Assembly: GCA_025602915.1 (NCBI GenBank)
Contig: JAHLJZ010000011.1
Span: 434,001-498,000 of the forward strand
Direction: 5' to 3'
Length of the DNA: 64,000 nucleotides
Source: Paraphysoderma sedebokerense
Lineage: Eukaryota; Blastocladiomycota; Physodermatomycetes; Physodermatales; Physodermataceae
The notes beneath the pieces are model-generated. The model did no database searches. It was not told where the DNA came from and saw nothing but the letters and a program-made list of their open reading frames with translations. Position 1 is the first letter of the stretch; each line of letters starts with the position of its first letter. Of this stretch, positions 1-10,900 are shown in pieces. The position numbers and the translations under genes are program-made.

Positions 1-967
1 CCACTTGGCTCTCATTTCTATTCACGAGTACAACACAAGAGGGAAACAATTCAGCACGATGAGGAAATTATCATCAAGCGACACACGAAAAAGCAGCGAC
101 GCGAAATAAACAACAATAATTTTTTGTTTTTATCGGTAGAAGTTTAAGTGAACCACAGAAATCACAATAAATTCACCAAAGCGAGTGGTAAAGAGACAAG
201 GCCACAACAAGCAATTGAAAAGCAAGTAAAAAAAAAAGAACGATTTGGTTAGCCATCAAAATTTCAATAATAAACTCGCGGCACCTTGAAGGCAACCAAA
301 AAAAAAAAAGTATCCATCCATCCGAATTCACTTGATCCCACCCAGAATCAGTGGAATGAATCGGTAATGGAGGACGCAGAGAATGCGATGGCAACAGTCA
401 GCGAGAGTAAAAAGTGAACGTACTTTAGATATCAAAGGATGAATATTCCAAAACGAGAGATGTAAGGATGGAGGAAAAGTTGGAGGAGCGGAACAGACGA
501 CAACACACCGGGCGTTGGCCGCAGCACTTGGGTCACGTGATTATTCACTCCCTCTGTCTTTTGGTTCACTGTGGAATTGATAATATCGATAATTGAATAG
601 CTGGAATCATTCTATCAACATTTTCATATATTTTATTTGTATAGAGTATCAATGCCAGATGCATGTGCTCTGGGGGCCGTTCAAAGGTGGACGTCGTGTC
701 CTGCAGACTGGCTACACTTTTCTTGTGCGATTTGATTTACTGTAAACTATCTTTAATCAAAAGTAATAAATCAAGTTAGATTATAGTACAATTATTAGTA
801 GAAATAATTATCATGATAATATTAACAATAGAGTATTTTTTAATTCCAACAAAAAAGTTGTTGTCGTGTCAACTTTTTACCTGGCGATTCTCCACCATTC
901 CACGCTCCTTCGGTCCTTCCATTCCCTCGTATCCACACATCGCTCATCCACCACAACACAATTCACA
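1..967. other. Left-edge intergenic region upstream of the Lhs1-like gene
   Basis: No convincing coding sequence is visible. The first 400 bases are A-rich with short purine runs and could be the 5' region of a minus-strand gene lying to the left, but no conserved protein can be read. A CACGTGA element lies at 534-540. The stretch from about 860 to 967, just before the Lhs1 start codon, is rich in C and T, as expected of a fungal 5' leader. Confidence 0.5.
534..540 (+). promoter_or_regulatory. CACGTGA E-box-like element
   Basis: The local sequence GGTCACGTGATT contains a CACGTG core extended to TCACGTGA. This is the type of site bound by bHLH factors such as Cbf1 in fungi. It lies about 430 bases before the Lhs1 start codon. 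The same extended motif recurs upstream of A49, coatomer delta, Prp43, Ndc80 and Pcf11 in this window. Binding is inferred, not shown. Confidence 0.45.
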
Positions 968-3900
968 ATGTCGTCTCCACCGCGACTGTTCTCCCTCCTC
1001 TTCCTCTTACTCTCCATCCTCCACTTTTGCTCCCCGGCAGTCATCGGCATCGACTACGGCGCTCAATGGTTTAAAGTCGCCATCGTTAAACCCGGAAAAC
1101 TACTCGACGTCGTACTCAATAAAGAATCGAAACGTAGAACTCAAAGTATCGTTACAATTCGAGAAACAGAAAGGATATTTGGTAGTGAAGCCGCGAAATT
1201 GGTATGAATTCAATCTCACCTTAAAAAACGAGAAAAGAAAAAGAAAGAAAAAAAAGCAGTTGTTACTTTGTCGTGTTTGTTTTTTATTCTGTGTCCTTTG
1301 TTTCCACCATATTCCGGTGTTTCTGTGCTTTTTTACCATGTAGCCCCGAAATATAACAACCAGATACTAAAACCATTAAATTATAATTTCCTCAATGAAA
1401 CCAGGCAACTCGATTCCCTCAATACTCTTTCCCAAACTTAAAATCTATTCTCGGCTATACCTTCAACTCCTCCCATTGTACCCTCTACTCCACATTCTAC
1501 GATAATGGAATGGTATTGGATCCTGTTAGACAGACTCCTGTGTTTCAGTTGAACGAGAATAGTACCTATACGGTGGAAGAATTGGTGGCGATGCAGTTGG
1601 GGAATGCCAAAGAACAGGCGGAAGCCGTCGCGGGGGAAAAGGTTAAGGATGCGGTCATCACGGTATGTCTGTTCGGTTTTGGTTTCGGTTTTGTGGAAAT
1701 ATTTGCTGTTGTCGTTGGAGAATTCAAAATTCGAGGACTGTGAACAATTGGGATTTTCGTTTCATTCGCTTTACTAATTGAACTACGATTATTAGATCCC
1801 ACCTTTCTTCAATCAGTTTGAACGGCAAGCATTGTTGGATGCTGCCGAATTAGCAGGATTACGAGTCCTTTCACTCATTCATGATGAAACAGCAGGTAAC
1901 TGTACTATCCGATCGTGCTATTTCCTTTTGCTTCTCTTTTCACCTTGTTCCGACCCCGCTCACTCACTGTCATTCCCTCATGTAATAGTTGCAATCAATT
2001 ACGCTATGGGTCGCAACTTCCCTACATCTTCCCCTCAATACCACATTTTTTACGACATGGGCGCAGGAACCACTGTCGCTTCCCTCGTCTCTTTCCAATC
2101 CGTCGCCGTCGCTTCCCCTTATTCGCGTTCGAGCTCAAACTCCAAAAGTTTTATTCAGTTAGAAGTAAAATCTGTCGGTTACGATCGTACCCTCGGCGGA
2201 CACGAATTCGATATGCGTATTCAACAACATTTGGCCGAGAAATTTATGGAACTGAAGAAGGGAAAAGTGAAACAGGATATCAAAGATTCTAGGAGGGCGA
2301 TGGCTAAATTGTTGAAAGAAGCTGAAAGAGTGAAAAGAATTTTGAGCGCAAATGTTGATGTGATGGCTTCTGTAAGTGGCGCTGGTTTCCTTGTGTTTTT
2401 CTTTATTCATGTGAATCGCTAAACTATGTTGCAAACCAGGTCGAGGGTCTCCACGAAGAACAAGATTTCAGAGTCAAAGTCACCCGTGACGAACTAGAAA
2501 AATTATGCGCGGATTTATTCGAAAGAGTAAATAAACCTATCGACGATATCTTAAAAGACGCCAAATTACAACTCGTATGTCTTTTTTGAACCTTCCTTCC
2601 TTCATGTCTTCATATACCAACCGACTTGTTTCTTGTTACCTGGTTTACCTTGTTTTCGGGGATAACAGAAAGATATCGATTCACTTGTTCTTGTGGGTGG
2701 TGGTGTTCGTATTCCAAAGGTACAAGAAGTATTGAAAAAATTGGTCGGAGAGTACGTTGCGTTTTAAACTTTTAGATTTCAGTGGTTATCTGGAACTGTC
2801 AGCTGACATGGACTCTAAACTCTCCCATTTTGGTAGAGAGAAAATCGCTAAAAATGTGAATGGTGACGAAGCTGCCGTGTTAGGTATGTATTTTGTTCCT
2901 ACGATTTTTAAATTCTTTAGTCGGTTCATATTATAGATAGAGTTCAATTTCGGTCGAGTCTTCAAACCAGTAATTAAATGTTAATGAATTCATAGGTGCC
3001 GGATTCCGTGCTGCTGGTATTTCCCGACAATTCAGAGTTCGAGATATTAGAGTCAAAGATATCACTCCTTTCACTGTCAGTGTGAGTTACGATACCGAAC
3101 CAAAAATTGTCGATGGTTTGTTTTCTAATAGATTACCTATTCGAGATGTTTTGTTGGCTGGAATGGGAATTAATTTTGTATTCTCGGAACCAGGTGAAAC
3201 AAAATCTCGACATTTGAAAACGAATATCTTTACGAAGGGGACTTCTATTGATGTAGAGAAATATATTACTTTTAAACGTGTTACCGATTTCCATTTTGAT
3301 GTCGGATACGTCGACGTCGCTGAGGAAGAATTAAGGTTTATTTTCTTTCACTCGTATTCACTTTGCCTTTCTTACATGTCTAACATTTTCATTTTTCCCG
3401 TTTAATTTCTTTACCCATAGCGCTTTCGCATCCCCTTCTATTTACCGAGTCAACATCACCGATCTCTCCGCTTCCCTTGAATCTATTCATGAAGAAAAAG
3501 ATGCCAATAATTTAGAAATGGTAGGGAACCCCAGCGTTAGAGTCACTATGTCGTTGAGTAGATCTGGGTTAGTAGAAATTGGAAACGCAGAGTTGATTGT
3601 TAAATTGAAGAAAAAGGAGGCAGAGAAAACTGAGGGTGGGGGTGAATCGCTTACTGGTTTGTCTTTCTGTTCCTCTGTTTTCTTTTCTTTTTTGGTTTTT
3701 TTTTCAGGTTGGTAATCGAGATGTTAACTGTGCGATGTTGTTTGTGGATGGGTAATAGACAAGTTACTGAATTTGGTTGGATACGGAAACAAAGAAAACG
3801 AAGAGGAAGGAACCGTTGAAAGTAAAAAAGAAGCAGGTGAAGGAGAAACAGGCAGTGAAGGTGAAGAAATCAATGAACAACCCGAGGAATCTAGTTCCAC

Positions 3901-5133
3901 GAATTCTACCGTCCCTGAATCTACTGCTTCTGCAACGGTAAGATTTTCTTTTCCTTCTTCTTCATTCTCGCCGGCCATTTTGATTCGATTTGTAACATGT
4001 TTCGTAATGTGTATGTAGGCGACAACGAATTCTACAGTGAACGCTACCGAGACTGCTCCCGCTAGTGCGGACGCTAACTCGACGGATGCAAAGACTGAAA
4101 AGAAGAAGGAAGAGATTGAAAGTAGAGTTGTTCCATTGAAAATGGTTGTGGAATTTTTGGGTCTAGCTCCTATGACTGATGACCAAAAGAAACAAGCGGT
4201 GGAACGGTAATTTTTCGTTCTTTGTGATTTTTATATAGGTTGAGTTAATTCTTATGAGGAAAATGTAGATTCGCAAATCTAGACGAGGAAGATCGAAAAC
4301 GACAAGCTCATTCTGCGGCGCGAAATAATTTAGAATCTTATATTTATTCTTCAAAAGAACTGTTATACGACGATCTCATCGAATCCGTCACCAACGAAAC
4401 CGAGCGAGAAACTCTATCCACAAAATTAGAAGCCATGTCAGAATGGTTATTCGATGAAGGAGATTCCGCCGAAACAAAAGAGTACATTGACCGACTTGAT
4501 CAACTCAAAGAATTGAGAACCTCTATTGATTTCAGAGTCACAGAAGAAAAAGAACGACCTGGTGCTCTTGATTCCTTGAACCAAGTCGTCAAAGATACTC
4601 AAAAGTTTATTGCCAAAGCAAAGAATAGTACTTTATTTAAAACAACCGGTGTCACCGAGGAAGAAGATCAAGACGAAGATAAAGAAAAATTAGAAGATGT
4701 AATTGACAAGTTACAATCTAGTCTTGACGAGACTGTTGATTGGGTATCCAAGAAACAAAAGGAACAAGAGAAACTACAAAAATGGGAAACACCGGTGTTG
4801 GTTTCTTCTGATCTTAAAATGAAACGAGTCGTATTGAATATGCAGACTGAAATGGCGGTTAAAACACTTGATAGATTAGAAAAAGAACGAGAAAGAAAAC
4901 GAAAAGCTAAAATTAAACAAGAAAAGGAGAAAGAGAAAGAAAAGGAAAAGGAAACAAAAACAAAGGAAGATGAAAAATCTAAAACTGAATCTGGTAAACC
5001 GAGTGGTACCAAGAGTTCAGAACCAAAGAAAACAAAATCGTCGAGTGTAAAGTCTACTAAACCTAGTGAAACGGCTAAAACGACAGAATCAAAGAAACCA
5101 AAGGAAACTGAAAAATCGAGAGAAGAATTGTAG
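968..5133 (+). CDS. LHS1: ER luminal Hsp70, Lhs1/GRP170 (HYOU1) type
   Basis: This is a large Hsp70 of the endoplasmic reticulum. In this family it acts as nucleotide-exchange factor and co-chaperone for BiP during translocation and folding. The start at 968 gives a hydrophobic signal peptide (LFSLLFLLLSILHF) followed at once by the Hsp70 phosphate-1 motif VIGIDYGAQWFKVA. Later landmarks are LIHDETA, YDMGAGTTVASLV, TLGGHEFD, LVLVGGGVRIPKVQ and GDEAAVLGAGFRAA. A long charged C-terminal domain follows, ending in a Lys/Glu/Ser/Thr-rich tail and the last four residues REEL, which look like a KDEL-type retrieval signal. I place about eleven introns (for example 1202-1404, 1664-1795, 2371-2440, 4207-4268), giving about 1,010 residues, close to human HYOU1. 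Family assignment is firm; exact splice sites are by eye. Confidence 0.93.
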
Positions 5134-5688
5134 AACTTTGTAGAATTTGTGATATTTTGGAAATATGAATTCGGATTAATAAATTCGTTATCTCTTGTTT
5201 CTCAAAGTTTCTCTAAAGAATTTTAAAATCCGATACTGTCCGAAAAATAAAATACAAAAATCAGTTCCTTCCATTTGATTCCGCTTTCTTTCTTTTTTCT
5301 TTTTTCTTTTTTTTTGTTTTTAGTTTTTTTTTTGTTTGAGTTGTTCTTTATTATTCAAAGTATCTGGGTCCGGTTTGTATTTGTTGTTCCCTCTTTTTGG
5401 GGGGGAGTTCTAGATAGTTGAAGGAAACTTCAACTAGATGTAATTTAAATCCTTAAAACATAAAATCTATTGAAATATGTTGCAATAAAATTCATGTTGA
5501 ACTCGTGGTTTTAGGTTTGTACTCTATACGGATTTAGTCACTGGTGTCGTTTAATGACGATAACCTGCAATACCAGAAATTCAATTCAATATTTTATTTT
5601 TTGATTGTGTTTGTATAAGCCTGTTTTTGAGAAAGTACTAAAGAAATGGTGAAACTAAAAAGAATAAAAATAGAATGAGGAGGTAAAA
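5134..5688. other. 3' flank of the Lhs1-like gene
   Basis: AT-rich spacer. It holds a long T/C tract at about 5285-5335 and an AATAAA-like string soon after the stop codon (about 5178), as expected of a 3' UTR. No gene is seen. Confidence 0.5.
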
Positions 5689-5765
5689 TGGAGAACCTGG
5701 GCATCGATCCCAGTGCCTCTCGCATGCTAAGCGAGCGCTCGCTCTACCATTTGAGCTAGATTGAT
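5689..5765 (-). pseudogene. Degenerate tRNA-Ala (AGC)
   Basis: The minus strand carries a clear tRNA-Ala body: D-arm GCTCAAATGGTAGAGC, anticodon arm CTCGC-TTAGCAT-GCGAG with anticodon AGC, and T-arm CTGGG-ATCGATG-CCCAG. The 3' acceptor half (GTTCTCC) is followed by an A and then TTTT, a normal pol III stop. Two things are wrong. The 5' acceptor half ATCAATC can pair with the 3' half at only two of seven positions. Between the D-arm and the anticodon arm there are five bases (GAGCG) instead of one, as if GAGC had been duplicated. Box A and box B remain, so it could still be transcribed, but a stable acceptor stem is not possible. I call it a tRNA pseudogene. Confidence 0.7.
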
Positions 5766-6568
5766 AATGGTGACAACCTAACATTAGATATGTTCTGTAG
5801 CTAGTAACGTCGAAATTTTTCAGAGGGTAGTCATCCCTCTTTGCACCGAGTTTCCCCTTTTGATGTTATTTCAGGTACATGGTGTATTTGATGGAAGTGT
5901 TTAGACATTGAGATATTGGTAATCATAGAAATTTTGCTTTTTTTTTTATTTTCAGGTGCTCAAGGACCAAGGTTGTCGTTATTGTAACGCTAAATTAATC
6001 AACCCAGACTTTTCAGAACCCAAAAGCGCATGCGAAATTACAAATTCCGCAACACAAGTCAAGAAGCGTTTTGAAAGCCCAAGAAATGTCGAATAGACGA
6101 TTGTTTCCGGAGTTACAGCCTCCAACACCCAATTTGAAAAGAGCCAAATAGAATATACGGCATACGCATAGGCTCGGCATCTGGTTGTTCCTTACTTGGT
6201 TCTTTTTCAGGTGTGACGAACTTAATGCTGTTATAGCTCGCTCCATGTAGGCACTTATTATTGTTTTGTCGGAAGAGTTACAGCCGATGGCGCCGCATAA
6301 TGATAATACCCACGAACGGCAGAGTCGGCCACAAATCGCAGTGTAGTCATTAAAATCGTTAAATAGTTGCTTCCAGTGTGTATAGAATAATAAGATACCG
6401 TCAACGTGTAGGTGTTCTTGCGCATTGGATATTGATTGTGCGTTACCAGGTTACCACTAACATGGCGGCTTGACTTGCGCGTGCGACCGATAATTACAAT
6501 AGTTGAGTTCATTATGCGAATGTTGATGAAGCCAACTCGTTTGAGGAGAGGATAGCATTGCAGAATGG
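5766..6568. other. Intergenic region upstream of GIL1 with weak coding-like stretches
   Basis: Between about 5955 and 6240 both plus-strand reading phases give short peptides of protein-like composition (for example LFPELQPPTPNLKRAK near 6090-6140, and CDELNAVIARSM after a pyrimidine-rich CAG near 6210). They are interrupted and no start codon connects them. They may be the remains of an old gene or a short unrecognised one. The decamer AGTTACAGCC occurs near 6111 and again near 6274. No firm gene is called. Confidence 0.3.
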
Positions 6569-6576
6569 TATAAAAA
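6569..6576 (+). promoter_or_regulatory. TATA box of GIL1
   Basis: TATAAAAA followed by GGGG lies 134 bases before the GIL1 start codon. A consensus TATA box points to a strongly or inducibly expressed gene. GIL2 also has one. Confidence 0.6.
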
Positions 6577-6702
6577 GGGGGTCTGGGTCGTTTAGATTTT
6601 TAGTATAACCCATCTCAGGAATATCTTTGGCCGGTCCATTTTAAAGAACCCGAACTCTCAGATTGTCTAGAATCAGATTATACTAAAGAACTCTTTGCAA
6701 GA

Positions 6703-7343
6703 ATGAAAACTCAAGCTATTCAAACTGTTGCTATCTTGGCTCTCGCTACTACTTCTTTTGCAGCTCCAGCTCCGGTAGCTGAACCGCAAAATGTTCCCGT
6801 ATTAGTGGGTGGAATTTTGGGTGCTGTAAATAGCGGCGTTGGTGGAATCGTTGCAAACCCTGTTGGCGCAACCAGTGAGTATTAGCCCTTATGCAACCAA
6901 TATAGATATATACTCTGGAAAGTTTTTCTAACTATAGGCTGTTTAATTATGTAGCACCCGCACTCAATATGGTGGATAATATTTTGAGAGCCGTTCAAGG
7001 AGGTTTAGGCGGTACTCCTGCTCCTCCTCCTCAACAACCCGCGCCTGCTCCTGCCCCTGCTCGTTTACGCAGACGCCAAAATGTCCCGGGAATGGTTGAT
7101 GTAAGCCTTTTTTCGATTCATTTCATATCTGTTGAATAATTGCCCTAACTCTATGCTTTCTAACAGGGAATTCTCGGTGCCGTCAATGGTGGAGTCAATG
7201 CTATCGTTGCCAACCCCGGCAATGCTGCCAACGATGCCCTCGGTATGGTCAGAGGTATTCTTGGCGCTGTCGGTGCCGGTTTGGCAGGTCCTCCTCCAGC
7301 TCAACCCGCTCCCCCTGCTCCTCAACAACCCCCAGCTGCTTAA
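6703..7343 (+). CDS. GIL1: secreted two-module Gly/Ala/Pro-rich repeat protein
   Basis: I do not recognise this family. Three exons (6703-6874, 6955-7100, 7167-7343) give 164 residues. The N-terminus is a signal peptide (MKTQAIQTVAILALATTSFA then APAP). Two copies of a module of about 45 residues follow. Copy 1 starts QNVPVLVGGILGAV, continues GVGGIVANP, and ends NILRAVQGGLGG. Copy 2 starts QNVPGMVDGILGAV, continues NAIVANP, and ends GILGAVGAGLAG. They are joined by a Pro/Ala-rich linker ending RLRRR directly before the second QNVP, a good Kex2-type cleavage site; a Pro-rich tail closes the protein. Small residues recur every three to four positions, like glycine-zipper helices. The likely product is one or two short secreted hydrophobic peptides. 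GIL2 and GIL3, beyond TOR, carry a single module each. Function is unknown. Confidence 0.75.
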
Positions 7344-7997
7344 ATTTGTGCATCAGGCAAGTCCTGTTGGGTCTGATAATATCGCATACCAATTTAAAAT
7401 TTGATATCGTTCTTGGTTTTTCTGATATATTAGCACTGTATTTGTTAGTCTTGTGATTTCGTGATTCCCATAATATAATAACATATAATTATTAAGCGAA
7501 TAAAAATTGATCTCATATCATTCCCAATAGAAAAAATTCATCGTGCAAACTGGTTTTGGTGGAAAGCATTTACTCCCGATTCTGCCCGACTACTCATCCC
7601 CTTAGAGAATTATCTGAACCTTTTTATTTCTTCCGACCTCGCGACTGTTGCGATAGAAATATTCAAAGCACGAAGTCGGCGCATTGGATTATCACCGGGG
7701 ATTAAGATGACCCTGATCATAATAAAGGAGAACGTTCATGAATCGTCTATGTATTACTCCCTCGATGTAGAATTACCTCTGTCGTTTAATTAGCTCCCCG
7801 GAAATAGTTCAATTGTTCCTTCACTTTTTTTGGTGCCAATTCGCCACCTGCTAGTTCAAAACAGACACGTCTGATACACTTTGGAAAACATACACTTTTG
7901 ACTCTACGCATCCATTCCTACATCAACAATTTATACCTGCTAGAGCAAAAAAGGGAGGATAGACAGTTAAATGCAATAATATCATTGTTATATCCAA
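7344..7997. other. GIL1 3' flank and TOR promoter region
   Basis: No gene is supported. The AT-rich 3' region of GIL1 is followed by the TOR upstream region. Small ORFs here (7898-8095) overlap the true TOR start in another frame and show no family signal. Confidence 0.5.
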
Positions 7998-10900
7998 ATG
8001 TCTGTTACACTTCCGCAGGGCGATGTCCTAGGAAAGATTCTATTCGACCTCAAATCAAGGTTCGTCTACCCTTTTCGGCACACCGGCTTCCATGACTCCT
8101 GCCGTCTTACGATGGTATATTTACCATTTAACTCTTGAATTACTAGGGTTGATGATGTGCGGGCTAAAGCTGCCGAAGATTTGCGACATTATGTCATTTC
8201 AGTCTCCAGAGAACTTACCGGTGAAAACTTTACCAAGTTCTTGAACGATGTGAATAGGCGAATATTCGAATTGATTCATAGCAACATTGATAATGAAAAG
8301 ATTGGAGGGATTATGGCCATCGGTAACCTGTTTACTCTTATATATTCATCACATAGTGTCAGTTTCTTTTAAATAGCTGGACTGACGGGTGCGTACGTTG
8401 ATTGCTTTGAACACAAAGATAAACTTATCGAAATCGAAGGGGAAGAAAATGCAACCAAGATTACTAGATTCGCCAACTATCTTAGAATGGTACTTCCTGG
8501 AAGTGACCCACAAGCTATGGTTTTGGCCGCTAGAGCTTTAGGTAACTTGCAGTTTTGAATGCTTCATTCGATGTTCCTCGAGAGATTGCGGAATGGAGCC
8601 CTTCACACATTTTATTGGAGATTCCGTTATCATGTGATTTGAACACAATCTTACCCTAACTACTTAGGACGTCTTGCATCACCGGGGGTGGGAGGATCCT
8701 TAACGGCAGAGTTTGTAGAGTTCGAAATCAAGCGGGCCTTGGAGTGGCTACAAGGTTGCTATCTCGTCTCTTCCTTGCGCTTACATACTTCCAGAAGATA
8801 CTAAAATTGTTCTGTCCAATTGCTTTGGCTCATATTTGCGCTATATTTTCCTCACAAATCATGACTCTTTTATCAACCAGCAAATGACCGTCAAGATTCT
8901 AAACGTCACGCCGCTGTCCTCGTCATCAAAGAACTAGCATCCAATGCCCCAACATTAATTTACACTTACATTCCGACTATTTTTGACTTAATTTGGGTGG
9001 CACTTCGTGATCCGAAAATCATCATACGAGAAGCCGCTGTGGATGCTTTAAGTGTTTGCTTAGAATTGTTGTTGCAAAGAGAAAGTAGTGTACGAGTTCA
9101 ATGGTATAACAAAATCTACGAGGAAGCTGGGAAAGGTCTAAGAGTAGGAACTAGTGATTGGGTGCATGGAAGTTTGCTGGTACTCAAAGAACTGTTAGTC
9201 CATACCGGAAAGGTGAGTTTTTCAATATCCATATTCGTCCCAGAAAGCCCGCTTCGTTCATATATACCAACGCTTTCATTTTTGTTCTAGTTTATGGACC
9301 CCAAGTATCGAGATCTCTGCGAAACTCTGCTCAAACTTAAAGATCACAAAGACGGACTGATAAGACGAACTGTAATTTCAGTTATACCAAATTTAGCCAC
9401 GTACGATCCAAAAGAATTCGATGTTTATTTAAGTCGATTCATGAACCATTTGATTGGTATGGTCAGAAAAGAACGAGAAAAGGGTGGCGGTATGTGTATA
9501 TTTGCTTGGTGCTCCATGTGTAGGGACATTGTGACGGATATTATACTTACAATCTTTTCATTGCAGCATTCATTGCAATCGGAAAGATCGCATTGTCAGT
9601 GGAGAGTGGAATGAAAGATTTCCTGGAAGAAATTGTCAAAATTATTAGAGAAACGTTAACCCCAAAAGGGTAAGTTTGCAACTTTTCTCTATTCTCTGTC
9701 CGTCGTCCTTAACCATTATCCTTAACTATTGATAGCAAAACCCGGCCAACCAATGAAGCACCCGTTTTCCAGTGTATTTCGATGCTCGCCACTGCAGTCG
9801 GACCGGCGTTGACTAAGCATATGCACGAATTGTTAGAATTGATGTTCTATGGTGGTTTAACTGAACCTCTGCGACAAGCGTTGGTGGATTTGGCGAGATA
9901 TATTGAACCACTATTGGGGGTTATTCAAGGTAAACGCGGTGTGTGTTCTTGGAAGCTGTTTGGTAAGCTAACAAAATGATGTTGCATATCTGTTTTACAA
10001 ATGCAGAGAGGCTCTTGAATATGTTATCAATGATCTTATCAGGCCAGCCGTATCGTCCCCCAGGTTCTACTGTGAGAAGCAGCTCTCCGGTTTTGCTGGT
10101 TAGCAATATGCGTGAAATCCAAGTAAGCGTTACAATTCGTCTTCTTGAGGATTCACTGAATTGACAAAAAACAACTTTTCAACTTCCACAGCCACCGGAC
10201 TCACGAGACTCTGATACGATTGTCCTTGCTCTTACGACTCTCGGTTCATTCGACTTCACAGGCCATTCGCTCTCAGAATTCATACGCGAATGTGTCGTGT
10301 TCTATCTTGAAGATGATTTACCCGAAATCAGGAAAGCTAGCGCAATCACTTGTTGTCAAATATTGAGCAGGGATCCGATTAGATTCCAAACTAGTGTCCA
10401 TAGCATAACTCTCGTTAACGAAGTATTGGAGAAACTATTGGTTGTTGGTATCAGTGACCCTGGTGAGTTTTACCTCTGCATTTCTTCAGTCGTAACGAAT
10501 TTACAACACCTAATATCTTTTGTCCCCATCGTCCAGATCCACGTATCCGTCAAACTGTTCTTCTCAATCTCGGCGATTACTTTGACCATCATCTCTCACA
10601 AGCGGAAAATGTTCGATCAATATTCATTGCTTTAAATGATGAAGTATTTACAATTCGAGAGCTAGCGATGAGCCATATTGGCCGATTAGCGCTATACAAT
10701 CCAGCTTACGTGATGCCCAGTTTAAGGAAAACTCTGATACAATTGTTGACGGAGTTGGAGTACAGTTCTGTTAGGTTTGCATCGCTTCCGACTTCCTTTT
10801 CCTCTCAACTCAAGATAATAGCTGATATCAAACTTATTGCAATTGTTAATAGCCGTGAAAAAGAAGAATCCGCTCGCCTTCTCGGGCATCTTGTAGCCGC

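Noticed and set aside
173-394. Minus-strand ORF near the left edge
   Set aside because: Hydrophobic composition from A-rich DNA read backwards; no start context, no motif, no splice-linked partner.
4915-4965. Purine-rich repeat as a satellite
   Set aside because: It is the Lys/Glu-rich low-complexity tail of the Lhs1-like coding sequence.
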